From Ferranicluibacter rubi (lineage in GTDB: Bacteria > Pseudomonadota > Alphaproteobacteria > Rhizobiales > Rhizobiaceae), in the NCBI RefSeq assembly GCF_011603255.1, contig NZ_JAANCM010000008.1, forward strand, positions 62,001 through 126,000: a stretch of DNA of 64,000 nucleotides. The letters are read 5' to 3'. Positions within the stretch are counted from its first letter, which is position 1; each line of letters starts with the position of its first letter. Shown here in pieces: positions 26,112-35,041 of the stretch. Made by a program: the position numbers and the translations under genes. The notes under the pieces are model-generated. The model did not search any database. It had not been told where the DNA came from and saw only the letters and a program-made list of their open reading frames with translations.

Positions 26112-27641
26112 ATGGACCTTGCCGTCGATCTTTCCGGAATCACCAAGCGCTTCGGCGCCTTCACCGCCAATGACGGCATCGATCTCGCCGTCCGTCGCGG
26201 CGAAATCCATGCGATCATCGGCGAAAACGGCGCCGGTAAGACGACACTGATGAACATCCTGTTCGGCCTGCTGCAGCCGGATGCGGGCAGCATCTCGATC
26301 GGCGGCAAGACCATGCTGATCGACAGTCCGGCAGTGGCGATCAACGAGGGGCTCGGCATGGTGCACCAGCACTTCAAGCTGGTGCCGTCGCTGACCGTGG
26401 CCGACAATATCTTTCTCGGCATGGAAATCCGCAGGAACGGGCTCATCGACCGTGCAGCCCAGGTGGAGCGCACCCGCGTCCTCTCGGAGAAGTTCGGCCT
26501 GCGGGTCGATCCGCAGGAGCGGGTTGCGGGACTTTCGGTCGGCATCGAGCAGCGCATCGAAATCTTGAAGGTGCTGGCGCGCAACGCCCGTACCATCATC
26601 CTCGACGAACCCACGGCCGTCCTCACGCCCCAGGAGAGCCGCGACCTGTTCCAGACGCTGCGCAGCTTCGTGGACGACGGCATGACGGTGATCTTCATCT
26701 CGCACCATCTCGAGGAGGTGATGGCGGTGTCGGATACGGTTACGGTGCTGCGCGACGGTCGCGTCGTCGCCACCAAACCGAAGAATGCGCTCACCAAGCG
26801 GGAGCTTGTGCGTCTCATGGTCGGCCGCGACGTCAGTTTCGACCGGCGTCCCAGGACCCGGAACGAAGGCGCTGTGGCGCTTGAGGTCACCGACCTCTGG
26901 GCGCGGGACGACCGGCGGTTGACGGCATTGAAGTCGGTGGATCTCACCGTTCGCGCCGGGGAGATCGTCGGCATTGCCGGGGTCGCCGGCAACGGACAGA
27001 CGGAACTCGCGGAGGTTCTCTCTGGGCTTCGGCCTGCCAGCCACGGCCGCGCGCAGCTCCACGGCCACGATATCCTCGACCGGACGCCGGCCGAGATCCG
27101 CAACCGCGGGCTTGCCCATGTCCCGGGCGACCGCATGGTGCGCGGTGTCGATCGGAATGCGTCGCTGTCGGCCAACATGCTGATGGGGCGCCAGAACAAA
27201 GAGCCATTCGCCCGCCTCGGCGTGATTGACTGGACGGCGGTGCATGGCGCGATGCGCGCGCTGATCCAGCGTTTCGACATCCGCGCCCGCGGGCCGAAGG
27301 ATCCGGCGCGCAGCCTGTCCGGCGGCAACATCCAGAAGGTCGTGCTGGCCCGGGAGTTCACCGCCGGCGGCGATATGCTTCTCATCGACCAGCCGACCCG
27401 CGGCGTCGATATCGGCGCACAGGAGGCGATCCACGACGAGATCATGCGCCAGCGGGCCGATGGCCGCGCGATCCTTCTGATCTCCACCCAGCTCGACGAG
27501 CTGAAGGCGCTGGCCGACCGGATTCTCGTGATGTTCGACGGCCGGATCATGGGCGCGGTCGATGGTGCCGAAATGGACGAAGACGCAATCGGACTGATGA
27601 TGGCCGGGATCGACCCGGCAGACCTGACGGAGGCCTCATGA
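26112..27641 (+). CDS. Nucleoside ABC transporter ATP-binding protein (double domain)
   Basis: The protein has 509 residues and two fused ABC domains. Domain 1: Walker A GENGAGKTT (37-45), LSVGIEQRIEIL in the signature place and Walker B TIILDEPTAVLTP. Domain 2: a degenerate P-loop GVAGNGQTEL, a normal signature LSGGNIQKVVLARE and LLIDQPTRGVD. The inverted quality of the two sites is normal for sugar and nucleoside importers of this type (RbsA/YufO). The stop overlaps the first permease start by 4 bases. Confidence 0.92.
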   Translation: MDLAVDLSGITKRFGAFTANDGIDLAVRRGEIHAIIGENGAGKTTLMNILFGLLQPDAGSISIGGKTMLIDSPAVAINEGLGMVHQHFKLVPSLTVADNIFLGMEIRRNGLIDRAAQVERTRVLSEKFGLRVDPQERVAGLSVGIEQRIEILKVLARNARTIILDEPTAVLTPQESRDLFQTLRSFVDDGMTVIFISHHLEEVMAVSDTVTVLRDGRVVATKPKNALTKRELVRLMVGRDVSFDRRPRTRNEGAVALEVTDLWARDDRRLTALKSVDLTVRAGEIVGIAGVAGNGQTELAEVLSGLRPASHGRAQLHGHDILDRTPAEIRNRGLAHVPGDRMVRGVDRNASLSANMLMGRQNKEPFARLGVIDWTAVHGAMRALIQRFDIRARGPKDPARSLSGGNIQKVVLAREFTAGGDMLLIDQPTRGVDIGAQEAIHDEIMRQRADGRAILLISTQLDELKALADRILVMFDGRIMGAVDGAEMDEDAIGLMMAGIDPADLTEAS

Positions 27642-28708
27642 CGAACCGCCTGCTCTTCCCTAGGCTCTTCTCAAAAGGGCTGGCGCGAACGCTGGCGGGC
27701 CAGGCGCTCGCCTTCGCCATCGCGCTCGCGCTGGGTGCCATCATCATTCTCATGATCGACGAAAGCCCGGTCGCCGTCTTCATGACGCTGATGCGCGGTG
27801 CCTTTGGCGATGCGGAGAAGATCGCCAGCACCCTGCTGCAGACGACGCCGATTCTCATCTGCGGCATCGCGGCCTGCATCGCCCTTCGCGGCGGCATGTT
27901 TAATGTCGGCATCGAAGGACAGCTCTTTCTCGGCGGGTTCGCCGCCGCCTGGGTGGGGTTCGCCTTCGCACTGCCGCCCGTGCTGCACGTGCTTGCCGCG
28001 ATGACGCTGGCGGTGGTCGCTGGTGCGCTCTGGATCGCGATTCCCGCCTTCTTCCGCGTGCGCTTCGGCACCAACGAGGTGGTGTCCACGATTTTGGCCA
28101 ATTACATCGCGACACTGCTCACCTCCTATCTCACCATCTTCCTGTTCAAGCGCCCAGGCGGATGGTCGGAAACGCCGCCGATCCTGACGAGCGCCTACCT
28201 GCCGGAACTCTTCTCCTTCTCGCGGCTCAACATCGGCCTTCTCATCGGCCTGGCGCTCGCCGTCGGCGTCGCCGCCTTCTTCCGCTGGACCTCCGCCGGC
28301 TATGCCGTGACCATGGTCGGCTCCGCGCCCAAGTTCGCGGAATATGGCGGTGTCAGCGTGCGCCGCGTCGGCTTCGGCGTCCTCCTTGTTTCCGGGGCCG
28401 TGGGCGGCCTTGCCGGTGGTGTCGAGACGCTCGGTGTGCATCACCGGTTCATGGAAGGCTTTGCGCCCGGCTTCGGCTTCGACGGGCTCATCGCGGCCCT
28501 GCTCGCCAACGGCTCGCCCATCGGTACCATCTTCACGGCGCTGTTCTTCGGCGCGCTGCGTGCTGGTTCCCTGCTGCTCGAGGTGGATACGACAGCCTCG
28601 CGCGAAATCATCACGGTCATCCAGGCGCTGATCATCCTGGCGGTTTCCGCCGATCTCATGATGCGCCGACGCGGCGACCGCACGGGAGAGCGCCGATGGA
28701 AATTCTGA
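27638..28708 (+). CDS. Nucleoside ABC transporter permease 1 (BPD_transp_2)
   Basis: The protein has 356 residues and about 10 membrane segments. Landmarks of the family are LRGGMFNVGIEGQLFLGGF, RVRFGTNEVVSTILANYIA and GFGFDGLIAALLANGSPIG. It overlaps the ATPase gene upstream by 4 bases and the second permease downstream by 13 bases, so all three are translationally coupled. It pairs with permease 2 as a heterodimer. Confidence 0.9.
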   Translation: MTNRLLFPRLFSKGLARTLAGQALAFAIALALGAIIILMIDESPVAVFMTLMRGAFGDAEKIASTLLQTTPILICGIAACIALRGGMFNVGIEGQLFLGGFAAAWVGFAFALPPVLHVLAAMTLAVVAGALWIAIPAFFRVRFGTNEVVSTILANYIATLLTSYLTIFLFKRPGGWSETPPILTSAYLPELFSFSRLNIGLLIGLALAVGVAAFFRWTSAGYAVTMVGSAPKFAEYGGVSVRRVGFGVLLVSGAVGGLAGGVETLGVHHRFMEGFAPGFGFDGLIAALLANGSPIGTIFTALFFGALRAGSLLLEVDTTASREIITVIQALIILAVSADLMMRRRGDRTGERRWKF

Positions 28709-29694
28709 GCAACCTGTTCAACGTCGCTTTGCTGGTCGCGATGATCCGCACCACGACGCCGATCCTGCTGGTGGCGCTGGGCGGCTCGTTCACCACCAAG
28801 GCTGGGATCTTCAACATCGGGCTGGAAGGCCAGATGCTGATCGCCGCTTTCTTCGCCGTCGTCGGCTCGATCTGGACGGGCTCGTCGGTGGGCGGCATGG
28901 TTATCGGCGTTGCCGCGGCCCTCGTCTTCGCCCTCATCTATGCCGTCCTCGTCGTAAGCTTCCGGGCAAACGAGGTTGTTGTGGGGTTGGCGCTCAACAT
29001 CCTTGCCGGCGGTATGACCGTGTCTCTCCTGAAGGCGATCTTCGGGACGCGCGGCTCCGTGGTTGGGCGCGGCATCGTCGGCCTGCCCAAGGTGCAGATC
29101 CCCGGCGCGCGCGATCTGCTCGGACCCTCGACCGCGCAGCTGATCTCCGGTTACACGCCACTTGTCTACGTCGCCTTCTTCGCCGTGCCGCTCCTCATCC
29201 TCTTCTACAACCGCACCCGGCTCGGCCTTTACATCCGCGTGGTCGGTGAGAAGCCGGAGGCAGCCGAGGCGCTCGGCATCTCGATCGTGCGGATTCGCTA
29301 CGCGGCATCGCTGCTCTGCGGCCTTTTTGCCGGACTGGCCGGCGCCCACATGTCGCTCGGCTACATCACGATGTTCACCGAGAACATGTCCTCCGGGCGC
29401 GGATTCATGGCGGTCGCGATCCTGATCTTCTCGGGCGGCGACCCGCTGAAAGTGCTGGCCGGCTGCCTGCTGTTCGGCTTCGCCGATGCCTTCTCGCTCC
29501 GGCTCCAGACCTTCGGCTTCCCGTCCTATCTGGTTCTGGCCGTGCCATATGCCGTGGCGCTCGTCGCCCTGTTCGCGCTCTCCTGGCGCGCACGGCCAAA
29601 GCGCATCCGCGAGACGGTCGAGACCATTCGCCGCGCTTTGTCCGTCTATCCCTCGGGGGAAGCTGGCCGCGACGCGCCGCTTCCCCGTTACTGA
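28696..29694 (+). CDS. Nucleoside ABC transporter permease 2 (BPD_transp_2)
   Basis: The protein has 332 residues from the ATG at 28696, inside the end of permease 1; the frame is open further upstream but only as overlap. It carries FTTKAGIFNIGLEGQMLIAA, VSFRANEVVVGLALNILAGG, EALGISIVRIRYAASLLCGL and SGRGFMAVAILIFSGGDPLK. The NxGxEGQ and ANEVV motifs match permease 1. A C-terminal basic tail of about 30 residues follows the last membrane segment. Confidence 0.9.
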   Translation: MEILSNLFNVALLVAMIRTTTPILLVALGGSFTTKAGIFNIGLEGQMLIAAFFAVVGSIWTGSSVGGMVIGVAAALVFALIYAVLVVSFRANEVVVGLALNILAGGMTVSLLKAIFGTRGSVVGRGIVGLPKVQIPGARDLLGPSTAQLISGYTPLVYVAFFAVPLLILFYNRTRLGLYIRVVGEKPEAAEALGISIVRIRYAASLLCGLFAGLAGAHMSLGYITMFTENMSSGRGFMAVAILIFSGGDPLKVLAGCLLFGFADAFSLRLQTFGFPSYLVLAVPYAVALVALFALSWRARPKRIRETVETIRRALSVYPSGEAGRDAPLPRY

Positions 29695-29719
29695 AAACCC
29701 GAGACCTCGAAGGCTTCCC

Positions 29720-30754
29720 ATGCAGCGCATCATCCTCGACGTGGATTCCGCCGGCGACGACATTCTCGCCGTGCTGTTCGCCGCCGCCCATCCGGACATC
29801 AAGCTGGAGGGCGTGACGACCGTCACCGGCGCCGCCGGCCCGATCAAACAGGTCACCGACGTCGTGCTGAACACGCTGTCGCTGGCCGGTCGTGACGATA
29901 TTCCGGTGCATGCCGGCGCCTGGCGGCCGATCGTCGGCCATGCCAAGGCGGCCATGGAAGCGCCCGTCCATTTCGAAAAACGGCTGACGGCCCGCTTCGG
30001 CGATCGGCTGAAGACCTTCAATCCTCCGGCGCCCGAGCCCCGCCGCAAGGCAAACCCCGGCCATGCGGTGGATTTCATCATCGACATGGCAAAGGCCAAC
30101 CCGGGCGAGATTACGCTGGTGACGACGGGGCCGACGACCAATGCAGCGCTCGCGATCCTGCAGGAACCGGCGTTGCCGTCGCTTCTGAAGAACATGCTGG
30201 TGCTCGGCGGCAACTTCACCACGCCCGGCAACATGACGCCGCTGTCGGAGTACAATATCTGGGCGGATCCGGAGGCGTCGCGCATCGTGCTCAACGCCGA
30301 TGTCGACAAGATCCTCGTGCCGCTCGATATCTGCGAGGACAACCGCGTGGCCGACAGCATGCTGACGCGCGACGACATCGCGGACATGGCCTCGATCGGG
30401 GCGGACAATGCCGTTGTGGATATGATCGGAGAGGTGTTTCCGATCTACATCGATATCTGGCGCGAGTTCTTCGGGCTGGTCGGATTTCCCATGGATGATG
30501 TCATTACTGTCGCGCTGGCCTTCGCGCCGGATCTCGTGACGACGACGGCGCCGCTCTTTGCCGATGTCGTCATCGATAAGGGCGTGGCGCGGGGGCAGGT
30601 GGTGGCCTATCGCGGCCACCAGATCCTGCCCGGCGGTGACGGCCCGAAGACGACCCGCATTGCCACCGGCCTCGATGGCCGCCGTTTCCTTTCGATCTTC
30701 AAGACCACCATGGCGCGCTACGCCCGCGCCGGCGATCTTGGCACTGCAGCCTGA
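29720..30754 (+). CDS. Nucleoside hydrolase family protein, divergent active site
   Basis: The protein has 344 residues from the ATG at 29720. The Ca2+/ribose-binding motif reads DVDSAGDDILA rather than the classical DxDPGxDDA. The segment that normally reads MHDPLA is PMDDVITVA here, so the usual catalytic His is replaced by Asp. The substrate-ribose motif EYNIWADPEASRIVL is kept. Other subgroups of the IU-NH superfamily also lack this His, so activity on an unusual nucleoside or altered leaving group is possible. It lies 25 bases after permease 2 and 13 bases before a canonical paralogue. Confidence 0.85.
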   Translation: MQRIILDVDSAGDDILAVLFAAAHPDIKLEGVTTVTGAAGPIKQVTDVVLNTLSLAGRDDIPVHAGAWRPIVGHAKAAMEAPVHFEKRLTARFGDRLKTFNPPAPEPRRKANPGHAVDFIIDMAKANPGEITLVTTGPTTNAALAILQEPALPSLLKNMLVLGGNFTTPGNMTPLSEYNIWADPEASRIVLNADVDKILVPLDICEDNRVADSMLTRDDIADMASIGADNAVVDMIGEVFPIYIDIWREFFGLVGFPMDDVITVALAFAPDLVTTTAPLFADVVIDKGVARGQVVAYRGHQILPGGDGPKTTRIATGLDGRRFLSIFKTTMARYARAGDLGTAA

Positions 30755-30767
30755 AGGACCGTTTCCG

Positions 30768-31709
30768 ATGCCGACACCCATCCTCTACGACTGCGACCCC
30801 GGCCACGACGACGCCATCGCCCTCGTCATGGCGCACCGCTCGCCCGATATCGAACTTCTGGGCGTGACCACCACCTGCGGCAATGCCGAACTCGACAAGA
30901 CCACCTCGAACGCCATTCGCATCCTCGACTTCATCGGTGCGGGTGACGTGCCGGTTGCGGCCGGCTGCATTCGCCCGCTCGCCCGTCCGCTGGTGCTGGG
31001 AACGGCAGATGGCCCGAGCGGTCTCGAGGGTTCTCCCTACCTGCCCATGCCGCAACGCGAACCCCTGGCGCAACATGCCGTCGATTTCCTCGCCGAACGG
31101 CTTGCGGCGGCGCCAGAGCCGATCATCGTGGTGGCGACCGGGCCGCTGAGCAATATCGGCCTCCTTGTTCTCAAGCATCCGGAGGTGCTGCCGAAGATCA
31201 AGGAGCTGATCTGGATGGGCGGCGTGTTCTATCGCAAGAGCGAGATCATCACGCCCACCGAATTCAACGCCTTCTGCGATCCCGAAGCTGTCCGGCTTGT
31301 GCTCGACAGCGGCGTGCCCGTCACCATGGTCGGGCTGGATGTGACCATGCAGGTTCTGGTCGAAGCGGAGCAATATGCGGAGCTTGCGACCATCGACACC
31401 GAACTCGGCAGGCTCGTCATGGACTGGCTGCGCTTCTACGAGAAGCTGCATCGCAACTCCATGGGCGTCGGCGGCGCGATGCACGATCCCCTGGCGCTGG
31501 CGCTGGTGATCGACCCGACGCTGGTGCGCACCAGGCCCGCCCATATCGGCGTCGATCTCGACGGCACCTTTGCCTTCGGCGCGACGGTCGCCGATTTCTG
31601 GAAGGAACGCGGTGAGCCCGACAATGCGCGGATCGCCTATGAGGTGGACAGCGACCGCTTCTTCAAGCTGATGTTCGATCTGTTGCGCGATGCACCGCTG
31701 GATCCGTGA
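30768..31709 (+). CDS. Inosine-uridine-type nucleoside hydrolase
   Basis: The protein has 313 residues from the ATG at 30768. All canonical residues are present: DCDPGHDDAIALVMAH (8-23; Ca2+ site), GNAELDKTTSNA, WMGGVFYRKSEIITPTEFNA with the NxxxDPEA segment, and MHDPLALALVIDP with the catalytic His. It hydrolyses the N-glycosidic bond of ribonucleosides to base and ribose, cytoplasmically, after uptake by the ABC system encoded upstream. Base preference cannot be read directly. Confidence 0.92.
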   Translation: MPTPILYDCDPGHDDAIALVMAHRSPDIELLGVTTTCGNAELDKTTSNAIRILDFIGAGDVPVAAGCIRPLARPLVLGTADGPSGLEGSPYLPMPQREPLAQHAVDFLAERLAAAPEPIIVVATGPLSNIGLLVLKHPEVLPKIKELIWMGGVFYRKSEIITPTEFNAFCDPEAVRLVLDSGVPVTMVGLDVTMQVLVEAEQYAELATIDTELGRLVMDWLRFYEKLHRNSMGVGGAMHDPLALALVIDPTLVRTRPAHIGVDLDGTFAFGATVADFWKERGEPDNARIAYEVDSDRFFKLMFDLLRDAPLDP

Positions 31710-31764
31710 TCTCCGTCGGTGCATCCTCCCGAGGATGCGATAGTGAGGAGCGGGGACAGCATCG

Positions 31765-32985
31765 GTGTCTTATGATCTTGCCATCATCGGCGGCGGCATC
31801 GTCGGGATTTCCACGGCGCTGGAAATATCGACCCGCTGGCCCGGGCTTTCCGTCGTCGTGCTGGAAAAGGAGGTCGAGGTTGCGACCCACCAGACCGGGC
31901 GCAACAGCGGCGTCATCCACGCGGGGGTCTATTATCAACCGGGAAGCCTGAAGGCGCGTTTCTGCAAGGAAGGCGTCGAGGCGACGATCGATTTCTGCCG
32001 CGAGCATGGCATTCCGTTCGAGCAGTGCGGAAAGATGCTCGTGGCGACCGCCCCTGACGAGATGCCGCGTCTTGCCGCGCTGGAGGACCGATGCCGACAG
32101 AACGGCCTGCCGGTGGAACGGCTGGACGCCGCGGAGCTTGTCCGGCGCGAACCGCATATCCGCGGCGTCGGGGCGCTGTTCGTGCCGACCAGCGGCATTG
32201 TCGATTACGGTCTGATCGCCCGTACGATGGCCGGAATCCTCATCGACAGAGGCGTCGAAATCCGCACCGGCGCTAGCGTGGAGACCTTGCGCGAGGAGGC
32301 AGATGGCGTTCGTATCCAGTTTCCGCAGGAAGAGATTCGCGCCCGGCACGTCATCGCCTGCGCCGGCATCATGGCCGACAGGCTGGCCCGGCTTTGTGGC
32401 CTCGAACTCGACTTCCGCATTGTGCCTTTCCGTGGTGAGTATTACCGGTTGGGTGCCGACAAGGACCGCATTGTCAACCATCTGATCTACCCGATCCCGG
32501 ACCCCGCGCTGCCGTTTCTGGGCGTCCACCTCACGAAGATGATCGGCGGCTATGTGACGGTGGGGCCGAATGCGGTTTTCGCCTTCGCGCGGGAGGGCTA
32601 CCGGTTTTCCGATGTCAACGTCCGCGACCTCAAAGAGATGATCGCCTATCCTGGTTTTCGTCGCCTGGTGCGCAACAATCTTCGATCCGGCCTGTCGGAA
32701 ATGGGCAATTCGCTCAGCAAGCGCCGCTACCTCGCGCTTTGCAGGAGATACTGCCCGGAATTGCAGCTCGATGACCTCAAGCCCTACCGGCCCGGCATCC
32801 GCGCGCAGGCGGTTCTCGCCGACGGCAGCCTCGTCCATGATTTCCTGATCCGCGAAACCCGCAAAACCATCCATGTCTGCAACGCTCCGTCTCCCGCCGC
32901 AACATCGGCGATGCCGATCGCCCGCGATCTCGCGGATCGCGCTGCCGTGCTGTTCGGATGGCGGGCAGGGGGTAAAAGGGTCTAG
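31765..32985 (+). CDS. lhgO: L-2-hydroxyglutarate oxidase/dehydrogenase, LhgO type
   Basis: An FAD protein of 406 residues with a GTG start. It follows the E. coli LhgO pattern closely: DLAIIGGGIVGISTALE (FAD-binding), HQTGRNSGVIHAGVYYQPGS, GKMLVAT, FVPTSGIVDYG, FRGEYYRLGADKDRIVNHLI, YPIPDPALPFLGVHLTKM and the end CNAPSPAATSAMPIA. The E. coli enzyme oxidises L-2-hydroxyglutarate to 2-oxoglutarate and passes electrons to quinone. It is 55 bases after the nucleoside hydrolases on the same strand, probably the last gene of that operon, which is an unexpected partner and hints at a C5 diacid in the pathway. Confidence 0.88.
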   Translation: MSYDLAIIGGGIVGISTALEISTRWPGLSVVVLEKEVEVATHQTGRNSGVIHAGVYYQPGSLKARFCKEGVEATIDFCREHGIPFEQCGKMLVATAPDEMPRLAALEDRCRQNGLPVERLDAAELVRREPHIRGVGALFVPTSGIVDYGLIARTMAGILIDRGVEIRTGASVETLREEADGVRIQFPQEEIRARHVIACAGIMADRLARLCGLELDFRIVPFRGEYYRLGADKDRIVNHLIYPIPDPALPFLGVHLTKMIGGYVTVGPNAVFAFAREGYRFSDVNVRDLKEMIAYPGFRRLVRNNLRSGLSEMGNSLSKRRYLALCRRYCPELQLDDLKPYRPGIRAQAVLADGSLVHDFLIRETRKTIHVCNAPSPAATSAMPIARDLADRAAVLFGWRAGGKRV

Positions 32986-33355
32986 GCGAACCTCTTCTTT
33001 CACGGGGAGCGACATGGCACATTCCACAGCAATGCTGTTCGAGCCGACTGTCCAAGGTGGTGGCGTCGGAACGAATTCTTCCTGTCGATTGAACGCTCGA
33101 ACGACCACCTTCAGAATTGATCCTGGATCACTCAAGATGTCTCGAACGGGACGTTATGCATTCGCTTGTATCGGGGTTGGTGCCCGCCATGATTTCAAGC
33201 ACGAGAGCTCTCTTTGAAGCTCCGCTCGATGCGAAGCTTTTATCTCGAATATTATCACCGTCCGAATTCATGCCGAGAAATGCTTGCTTGGTGCTAACGG
33301 TATTATTCCGGCATGCAATCTTGCGGCCACCGGTCATCCTTGAATTGGATCCACC
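32986..33355. other. Intergenic, no supported gene
   Basis: 370 bases between lhgO and a small membrane-protein gene. The plus strand has an open frame starting ATGGCACATTCC at about 33014, without ribosome site or recognisable family. No clear terminator with a T run was seen after lhgO. Confidence 0.35.
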
Positions 33356-33706
33356 TTGAATATTCCCATCTGGACGAAGCCCGCGCTCAACGGCGCGGTC
33401 GTCGGTGCTGTCGCCATGGCCGTCATCGGCTTTACGTGGGGTGGCTGGGTCACCGGCGGTACGTCGCGCAAGAACTCTGCGACAGAGACGTCGTTCGGTG
33501 TCGCGACAGCCCTGACCCCGTATTGCGTCGAAAAATCCAAGGCTGATCCGCTCTCCGCCGCCGTCATGACCGAACTGAAGGCTGCCGGAAGTTATGCGAG
33601 AGATGGTATCGTCGAAAAGGCCGGCTGGGCGACGCCGCTGGGCACTGACCAACCGAACAGGGATCTGGCCAGATCCTGCCAGATCGAGATCAGCAAGACA
33701 CTGTGA
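33356..33706 (+). CDS. Conserved hypothetical protein with one membrane helix
   Basis: The protein has 116 residues from a TTG start. It begins NIPIWTKPALNGAVVGAVAM, and the glycine-rich helix (about 12-33) crosses the membrane. A soluble domain follows with a Cys in TPYCVEK, a GWATPLGTDQPNRDLA segment and a second Cys near the end (RSCQIEI). The helix-plus-two-Cys layout is like proteins often seen in rhizobial genomes, but no function is known to me. The two Cys may form a disulfide if the domain is periplasmic. Confidence 0.7.
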   Translation: MNIPIWTKPALNGAVVGAVAMAVIGFTWGGWVTGGTSRKNSATETSFGVATALTPYCVEKSKADPLSAAVMTELKAAGSYARDGIVEKAGWATPLGTDQPNRDLARSCQIEISKTL

Positions 33707-34019
33707 TGTACCCGCCGGCCGCCGATAACCCACGGCGGCCGTCATCGACATCTGTTCGATAGCATCGGTGCACCCATTCGCCGAGGTGACGAGGCTTGGC
33801 CGTTTCGGTCCGGATCTCTGCAAAACCAACCCATGCCAACATCGATGCGCCAGCGCCCGGACCATCCGCGGCGGTGCAGCCCATCTCCCGTGACCCTTGG
33901 TCACTCGTCCAGAAAGGATCTATCATGACGACTATTCGCAATGGCGCGTCTTCCATGACATGCGACAGGCCACAGGCTTCGCGATCGGCGTTTTCCAGCT
34001 GCACGCCCGGTGTTCTGCG
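33707..34019. other. Intergenic, no supported gene
   Basis: About 310 bases before the glycosyltransferase gene. The glycosyltransferase frame is open back to 33897, but this part lacks family sequence. A long minus-strand frame crossing the whole region is an antisense shadow. Nothing regulatory is evident. Confidence 0.3.
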
Positions 34020-34901
34020 ATGATCGGATATCTGATCCTCGTTCATCGCTTTCCTGACCAGTTCAAACGTCTTTTCAAGGCCATATACGATCCTCGCAAC
34101 AGTTATGTGGTGCATGTCGATAAAAACTCCGGCGCAGCGCTGGAGACCGAGATCCGCGGCTTTCTGCAGCAGTATCCGAACGCAGAGGTCATGGAGGGAC
34201 ATGCAGCCTTGTGGGGAGGGTACAGTCTTGTCGAAGCCGAACTTCGCGGGATGCAGCACCTCCTGGCGATGGATCGAAACTGGAGCCACTTCATCAATCT
34301 GAGCGGCCAGGACTTCCCCCTGAAAACCCAGTCGCACATCATGGCTCACCTGCGCGCGCATCCAGACCGCGAATACATCAAGGTTCTCGATCAGAAGAAA
34401 GTGCGTCCCGACACGATGCGTCGCATCGGGGAGTTCGTCATCGAGAGGGGTGGCCAGATCGAACAAACGCTGAAGATGCGGCCCTTCATCGACGGTGCGA
34501 CGCCGTATATCGGAAACCAGTGGATGATCGTCAGCCGAGCCTTCTGCGACTTCGTCTGCAATGACGGTCGGGCCGATCCCTATAAGGACTTCTACCGCAA
34601 CACCTTCATTGCCGACGAGGGCTTTTTCCAGACGGTCATGATGAACACCCCTGTGCACGGCGAGATCGTCAACGACGACCTGCGGATGATCGATTGGGTG
34701 GCGGACGGCGACATCAAGTTGCGTCCGAGGACCTATGTTCGCAAGGATGCTGCGGCTTTGAAGGCAAGCCATGATTTCTTCGCGCGGAAATTCGAACAGG
34801 ATGTCGATGGCGATATCCTGTCGATCCTTGAGGCACATCTGCTCACGCAGACGCTCCGCCCCGCCGGCGAGCCCGAGTTCGTATCCGCGAGCGCCGCCTA
34901 G
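34020..34901 (+). CDS. Core-2/I-branching-type (GT14-like) glycosyltransferase
   Basis: The protein has 293 residues if started at the ATG at 34020, where family sequence begins (MIGYLILVHRFPDQFKRLF); an ATG at 33960 is an alternative. Diagnostic parts are YVVHVDKNSGAALETEI, WGGYSLVEAELRGM, FINLSGQDFPLKTQSHIM and FIADEGFFQTVMMNT. Such enzymes transfer a sugar (GlcNAc or xylose) from a nucleotide sugar. Bacterial members are commonly linked to surface polysaccharides. It stands alone, with no other polysaccharide gene nearby, and no membrane segment is seen. Confidence 0.82.
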   Translation: MIGYLILVHRFPDQFKRLFKAIYDPRNSYVVHVDKNSGAALETEIRGFLQQYPNAEVMEGHAALWGGYSLVEAELRGMQHLLAMDRNWSHFINLSGQDFPLKTQSHIMAHLRAHPDREYIKVLDQKKVRPDTMRRIGEFVIERGGQIEQTLKMRPFIDGATPYIGNQWMIVSRAFCDFVCNDGRADPYKDFYRNTFIADEGFFQTVMMNTPVHGEIVNDDLRMIDWVADGDIKLRPRTYVRKDAAALKASHDFFARKFEQDVDGDILSILEAHLLTQTLRPAGEPEFVSASAA

Positions 34902-35041
34902 ATCGTAGTCAAACCGCTAAGGATATGGGCCGCCCGGTTTGACCAACCTGGTTATCCGGGTTCCGTTTCGGACTGCGTATGGCATCCTCAAGAGGGATGC
35001 CGTACTTCTTTGTGAACAGGGCGTCACGATCGGTGCTGCGA

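Noticed and set aside
24950-27550. Very long minus-strand open frame (over 800 codons) across the BMP and ATPase genes
   Set aside because: It is the antisense shadow of two well-supported genes in GC-rich DNA; its translation is low-complexity Arg/Ser/Pro and has no domain pattern or ribosome site.
28441-30408. Minus-strand open frame of more than 650 codons under the permease and nucleoside hydrolase genes
   Set aside because: It overlaps strongly supported plus-strand genes entirely and its product has no recognisable fold.
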